This document shows positions 58,940-64,000 of a DNA stretch of 64,000 nucleotides, in pieces. The stretch spans positions 434,001 to 498,000 of the forward strand of contig NC_063285.1 of assembly GCF_910591885.1 (NCBI RefSeq), given 5' to 3'. Each line of letters begins with the position of its first letter. Within the stretch, counting starts at the first letter, position 1. This DNA comes from Bombus terrestris. Lineage: Eukaryota; Arthropoda; Insecta; Hymenoptera; Apidae. The notes under the pieces are model-generated. The model was not told the DNA's origin and did no database searches. It saw only the letters and a program-made list of their open reading frames with translations. Position numbers and translations under genes: made by a program.

Positions 58940-60950
58940 CAAGCAGCTAACCAGATTCGGAGACCAGAGTGATGAATAGAATTTGGGCGAGTAGTTTCTT
59001 TGCTTGAACCATTAACAATCGATCCGTAGTCAAGTTCAGACATAATTAATGATTACACGTGTGATTGACATAATTAATGATTGTACGTATTTGTGAAAAT
59101 TTTTATATCTGTATCCCAGTATTTGGCTGCGAGTATTTTCATTCTTTTGACGCAGTCTTTCTCTGATATTCCGATATGTTTTTCCAATTGATCTTTTGAT
59201 TTTCCATATTTCCGTTCCGGATATTTTCGTTCCGGTAGCTTTTGTAATTGGTGCGTTGCTCAGTACGAGTTTCAGATTGTTTGTACCTTATTTCCGGCCA
59301 AGATTATGCACTCGGTTTTGATCGGGGAGAATTTAATTCCGGTTTCAATGTCCAACTGTAAAGGTCATTTAGATTTATTCCGTTACAGAAGATCGTGGAA
59401 TCGCGAGCAAAGAGGTTACTCTGCATTAGTGGTTTGACATAATTGACCATATTGTCAATTACGGTTACAAACAAGGTAATGCTCAAAAGAGAGTCTCGTT
59501 CTACGTTTTATGTTGCAATTTTGCCAGGTAGAAGACCGCTAATTTGATTCAGATGGACCTTTATCTTGAAAAATCAAAAAAGAAGCGAGTATTTTCCGTC
59601 TTATTCCCAGTTGGTATAATACGCTAACTATTCTTTTACATCAGATCAGCTCATGCATACCTTTTTTAGATCAAGATTTTCTAGATCAATTTTAGATATG
59701 ATGCGTTGGTAATAAATCTTTCAAGAAAGACGTTGATCCATTTTAGTGGCATACACTTTGCTGCGGAGTGATTATGTTCTGTTCTTTTAAGAATTTTTAT
59801 TAGTTCTATAAATTTTTGTCTTTTCTTGGTTCAGGGATAGCTATGATTTTACCTCTTTTCCAGATCTTAGAAAATATACCTTTCTTCTATATTTCGTGAA
59901 ATAAATGTGTGATAAATTCGATAAACTTTGCTTGTAATTTTTTGAGGATTAGTAATAGTGTTGAGGGTTTTGGTTGGACGAGGACTTCAGTTTGTCCACT
60001 GTTGAAGAATGGCTTTAATCTCGTCGGACGAGATGTCACTGTTGAATCTAGTGTCTGTCATTTCGTTGATACTAAAACTGTCTTCTTGGTGTTTTATTTT
60101 CCATTGTTTAAACTCTTCATCGTATTCATCATCGTTCCAATTTGCTGCAACCGTGTAGACTATATCATTGATGAATTATTCTCTTTGTCACGAATTAGAT
60201 TAAGGATTAGGGCAATAGAGGTTAAAGATTTGGATATATTATATCGGCCACTAAGCCTTCTTAACTTATCGTATATTTTTAAGAGAAGAATATTTTTATT
60301 TAATTCGGAATTGTATTATTATTTTAATTATTTACTTCGGACAGTAGAACATTTGTCGTTCTATCAAGCAACTCGTTTTCTATTGGCGCTAATTTCAATT
60401 GTGGGAATTGCTTTATTAGCTGATTGAGTTAATGTCGTGGTTGTTCAGTTTACATTTGTCAAGCTGATCTTTTCTTCGGATTAATAAAGTTGGCAATTCG
60501 CTGTTTCAAAGTTCCATGAAATAGTTTTTGGTCGAAGTTTAAGGTTATTGTCGAATATGGTTGGAAGAACTAGGGTAGTAATATAATTCTGATATAATAG
60601 CCGCTACCGTGTAATTCTTCGGCTACTTTCCGATCTACAATTTCTGTGATGCTTGACGAGGCTATAATTAAATCTATAGTGCTCTTTTTTCTCCGTTGCC
60701 GTTGCGTTGTCATTTGGTTATTATTTAACAAGATAATATCGTCGAGCTGTTTCGATATATCTTCTTCGCTCCTTGCATTAGTATTTTCTCAGCCCCATAA
60801 TTTACCGTAGTCATTGAAATCTGCTGGAAGAATGAAAGGCTTGGCGAGGTGGTTTATTAATTGTTTTACGTTCGATAGTGAGAAGCTGAAGCTGATTGCA
60901 AGATATACGAGCCGTCCCATCTAACTTGAACATCTCAAATACCTCTTATT
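58940..60950 (-). pseudogene. I-like/Jockey-superfamily non-LTR element ORF2: endonuclease, RT and tail
   Basis: Read from 60,920 downward. The endonuclease has FILPADFNDYGKLWG (canonical GDFNAHxxLWG), STIDLIIASSSI and ELHGSGYYIRI (canonical HGSDHYPI; the catalytic Asp-His is now Gly-Tyr). Then a linker, INEMTDTRFNSDISSDEIKA; the RT entrance WKRGKIIAIPEPRKDKNL; and SITLFVTVIDNMVNY...LFARDSTIFCNGIN, where FADD has become FARD. The thumb reads GIKFSPIKTECII. The tail is SLIMSELDYGSIVNGSSKE and IHHSGLRIWLAAC near 58,940 (canonical LSKLDYG...IHHQGLRLALGAF). The order is complete over 2 kb, with many stops and frameshifts. The live protein would nick and reverse-transcribe at the target; this copy is inactive. 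Confidence 0.93.
60625..60920 (-). pseudogene. Endonuclease (EEP-type) domain of the 59-61 kb element
   Basis: Contiguous frame from VYLAISFSFSLSNVKQLINH through ADFNDYGKLWG-stop to KSTIDLIIASSSITEIVDRK and VAEELHGSGYY. It has a single stop in almost 100 codons, the best-kept part of the element. The ADFND Asp and Asn, and Ser-x-Ile-Asp-Leu, correspond to APE-like active-site blocks III-IV. Confidence 0.88.
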
Positions 60951-61366
60951 ATCGATGATACGAAAAAGTGTCAGAGGGAAAACGTTATTGGATTTCCAGA
61001 GACAAATATACTGGTAATCGTGAAATTATTCTCAAAGCCATTTATTTGTATTTCTTATTTATTTATTTCAGTTTCACCAACCAAAGTGGACTTTTTCAAA
61101 GTAACTTACTCGTCCTTTATCTCGTTCTTTATCTTTCGGTAAAATATTCTCAAAATCGCACTTTGCAAGATTTCAAATTCACCGATGTTCTTTTAATGGG
61201 ATAATATTTTTTTGTCATTACGACGTTGTAACTAAGGTCAAGACAAATCCAATGATTTATAACACCGTATGCCTTTAAAATGCATTTTCTTTTGTATTTG
61301 TTAGCGAGTAGAAGTGATATCTCTAGCGAACACTATGCTTACTAATTGGTAAATGTCTGTCATTTA

Positions 61367-61565
61367 CTTTTAATGTTTTAGTTTAGAGCGTTTGGCGTCT
61401 ACCTTTCTAGTTTCTTCCAAAAGGCGTCGGAATGTTTGGCAGTTTGCCTCGAGTCCGCCCGGCGTAACTTCTTTGCACGTTCTTGCAATACGCTGCCACA
61501 CACCTCGTGCGGTAGTTGGTACCGATAATACTTTAATTAGCGGAGCTCGGTATTTATAGTACGAA
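61367..61565 (-). other. Unassigned open segment with TATA-like sequence upstream
   Basis: From 61,540 the minus strand is open for 57 codons: VPTTARGVWQRIARTCKEVT, PGGLEANCQTFRRLLEETRK. It is basic, helical in character and less AT-rich than its flanks. CTATAAATACC lies just upstream (61,549-61,559). It sits between two minus-strand LINE relics and ahead of the endonuclease of the lower one, so it may be part of an ORF1, but I see no zinc knuckle. I do not recognise it. Confidence 0.35.
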
Positions 61566-61869
61566 CAATGTTTGAAAACTTTTTGTGCTGTTCGTGCGAA
61601 AGAAGATATAGAAGGCCAATATTTTTCCCTTCTTTTTCCAAGTTTCAGTATCCTTGAAACTCGTGTTGGAAACTAATCGTAATTTTCTAAATATTACAAT
61701 TGACCTGTTTCGTTGGCATCTGCTTCTTTTATTCGGCAAGTTGATGAACCAACACTTAGTACTTTTCTTTTAAATCTCCTTCCTCTATAAATCAGTTTCT
61801 TCATCTGTAGAATTTTTACTGATTTGAAAAACTTATTTTACTACCATTCACTCGATCCATTCATTCATT

Positions 61870-63365
61870 CCGCCTATTCTTTCGTCTCCCTCGCTTTCGT
61901 CAGTGTCGCAGGGAATTTGTCCACTGGGTGCGGGTCTCGTGGTAATACTATCACACAGTGTTTCAACCGTCGGGTTTTGGCGCGTGTTGCTTTTAATGCA
62001 ATGTCTTTCGTTGATGGCTTTAGGAGTTTGTTCGACTGATGGGAATGTCTGTTTTTTATTATCGTTATTATCGTCCCTCGCGCACCATGGTGCACGAGCA
62101 TCTCGTTCTCAATAATTTCGATCGTGTAATTTTCATTTTCTTTCGGTTGCCTTTTGTAGCTGTGCTACAGAGAGGTGGCCCATACGCACGTATTGGTTTA
62201 ATCATTGCAGTGTATAGTGTCCTTTTATCTATTATCTTCAGTTTCCATTTCCTCCTGATTAGCCAATACGGTTGTTTCGTGGCGGATGCTATCTTCTTTG
62301 TTATGTGTTTTATGCGACAGTCCCACGTTAATCTTTTATCTAGTACAATTCCTAAATATTTCGTTTCCGTTGTCCGTGGTACGATTGTTTGGTTTATAAA
62401 TACCGGCTTTTGTTCTTGCCGATTTAATGCGAAGCAAATATTTCTACTTCTCTGTGGGCTGATTGTAATTTTCTTTTGTACCATCCATCAATATAGTAGT
62501 TTTAGTTTGTGCGTTAAATGTCATGTTGTAGTAAAATTGTCGTAGACTATGGAATCGTCTGCAAATATCAGCATTAAATTTATTTTGTAATTTCTGTTGT
62601 AAATGTAAAGAAGAGTATAGGTAACTCTGCCTTATATTTTCGTTGCTTATTTCAACTTGCAGGAATCTATCATTTGCGTAATCTCGCAACATGCTAACCA
62701 AATGCCGGGATAGTTTGTTGCCGAGATCTTTTATTATCAAAAGCATTGACTACGTCTAGGAAGACACAATTTCAATTTCCCTGTTATTAAATGGACTAGA
62801 TCGTGGATCTAGCCAAACCGCTGGAGTGAAACAAGTTCGCGATTTATGACAAGTTTCATCAAGTGTCCTAGTATGACGTTTTTTAAAATTTTTCAAAGTA
62901 ATGAGATCCATTATTATTTCCATTGCGATGGCATGAATTGTATTGTTATTGTATTACGCGCCTCGTTGAACAGTATTGTTTCTTGGCGTTACGTTTTTTA
63001 GAATTTTCCCCAGGATCGAAAGGTAATCAGTTCTTTCTACGCTGAGGTTCTTTATTAGCGTTCTGATTACTGTTCAGCTTGTTCTAAATTCCTTCGGGGA
63101 TCGCACTGTTTGTATCGTCCATATTATATCATTGTTTGCGTTATGGATCTGTTTGCAGATGTCCTTTGGCTAGTTTGTTGTTCCCAAGTATATTTTTATT
63201 GCTGCAGTCTGTGCATATGTTTCTTTTATTCCCCGCATGGGATAGTGTTTTATTCCTTTGCGTACTAGAATTGCTGGCCCTCTCCTGATTTATTTGAAAT
63301 AGCTGAGCACCGTTTTATGTGTTTCCTGCAGTAAGCATATATCTATCTTGCGTTGGTCAGTATGA
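61870..63365 (-). pseudogene. Second non-LTR element ORF2: endonuclease start, RT, tail
   Basis: The endonuclease start reads RKIDICLLQETHKTVLSYFK-stop and IRRGPAILVRKGIKHYPMRG. The catalytic Glu in QETH is kept. After a deleted centre the RT appears: VFLDVVNAFDN (motif A, near 62,755), HLVSMLRDYANDRFLQVEIS, then LMLIFADDSIVYD with the catalytic FADD at 62,554-62,565. The thumb is open from 62,484: TKYLGIVLDKRLTWDCRIKH, ITKKIASATKQPYWLIRRK, LYTAMIKPIRAYG. The tail degenerates toward 61,870. EN and RT are only about 450 bp apart, so the linker and RT fingers are largely deleted. The long plus-strand frame at 62,039-62,545 is the antisense of this thumb. Confidence 0.94.
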
Positions 63366-63369
63366 ATTT

Positions 63370-64000
63370 GTTTCGAAACATTTTCAACTTTCTCTTTTTT
63401 TCATTTGGTGTCGCACTTGGCCGCGAGAGTTATTATCGACTGTTGTCTTGGTTGAAACAATGCACGCGTTATTCTACTTTTTGCTAAGAGCTTTGGTGCT
63501 CTAAGACCTCTGTTATCGACACTAAGCGCTAAAACTCTAATGTCCCAAAGCGAGTAACAACGAGCTTTTAAAACCTCGAGAACCGCGCTGAAGTAAACAC
63601 AATGTAATTAGAAATAAATCGATTTATGTCTGTTTGTCGATATTTCCATTCGAGAATACTCGAATCTTATTTCGTAGAAAATTTATTCTAGGAAAATGGA
63701 AGAATATCTGCAAATAATTTTTTCGCTACAATTGATAAATAACGCTGTTACATAAAGTTTCGTTTTAAACTGATTATTGCGCGAATACTTTCTATGGCGA
63801 GTGAAATTGTTTCGTACTCTCAACACGGGCACAAAATCAGATTTTCGAATAATTTGTTACATTGCGTTCGAACGTGTTGCTATAGAATTTCTATGCAACG
63901 TGCAGCGCGTTTGTTATCACATTTGTTTCGCATATCAAATCGACGTTATGCTTTCAATTTCATCTGCCCGTTACCCAACAACTCGTATCTCTCTCTATCC
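63370..64000. other. No assignable gene
   Basis: AT-rich edge of the window; the first about 150 bp may hold the 5' part of the LINE endonuclease frame. Nothing else recognised. Confidence 0.45.

Noticed and set aside
59909..60427. 172-codon plus-strand open frame, longest in the window
   Set aside because: It is antisense to the linker of the LINE ORF2 relic at 58.94-60.95 kb and has no recognisable domain.
62039..62545. 168-codon plus-strand open frame with hydrophobic stretches
   Set aside because: It is the antisense of the RT thumb (KYLGIVLDKRLTW on the minus strand).
1..64000. CRISPR arrays, tRNA or rRNA genes, bacterial operons
   Set aside because: No regularly spaced direct repeats, no recognisable tRNA arms or rRNA sequence, and transposon content is that of an insect nucleus.

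Overview
This window looks like a gene-poor, AT-rich stretch of an insect nuclear genome. The best fit is an aculeate hymenopteran (bee or ant lineage), but that is an inference from the kinds of degenerate transposons present and from base composition, not from a diagnostic host gene. I find no intact protein-coding host gene, no rRNA or tRNA, no CRISPR array and no prokaryotic operon. Almost every long open frame is chance sequence or the antisense shadow of a decayed element.

What can be supported is a graveyard of mobile elements. Non-LTR retrotransposon (LINE) relics lie at 1.19-1.93 kb (+), 8.56-8.76 kb (-), 21.27-22.08 kb (+), 32.64-33.40 kb (-), 35.98-37.45 kb (-), 50.14-50.47 kb (-), 58.94-60.95 kb (-) and 61.87-63.37 kb (-). 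The last two keep recognisable endonuclease and reverse-transcriptase motifs. Tc1/mariner-superfamily relics lie at 6.50-7.08, 12.65-13.28, 19.56-19.72, 22.15-22.36, 27.60-28.18 and 40.14-40.52 kb. The cleanest is the 624-bp element at 12,653-13,276, with 112-bp terminal inverted repeats and TA flanks. Pogo/Tigger-like traces occur at 7.3-7.57, 15.16, 31.49-31.92, 35.88 and 44.65 kb. A well-bounded solo LTR (TGTTAC...GTAACA) sits at 38,016-38,378, and weaker LTR candidates sit at 29.26, 41.94 and 56.29 kb.

A second layer is not explained by known transposons. Segment A occurs four times (about 26, 34.5-35, 46 and 54.2 kb) in both orientations and is strongly diverged; in two copies it leads into sequence whose translation resembles an insect odorant receptor. 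Segment B occurs at 45.4 and 46.9 kb, and segment C, with a conserved membrane-helix-like frame, at 43.2 and 53.6 kb. Together they suggest the wreck of a tandemly duplicated family, possibly chemoreceptors.

Several short GC- and CpG-richer islands (5.6-6.2, 23.2-23.4, 26.9-27.3, 30.4-30.9, 41.1-41.4, 49.5-49.9, 52.0-52.4 and 55.3-55.7 kb) stand out. They are the best places to look for conserved regulatory DNA or untranslated first exons. The one near 26.96 kb has an initiator and a DPE-like motif. The rest is AT-rich sequence with simple repeats and no assignable function.
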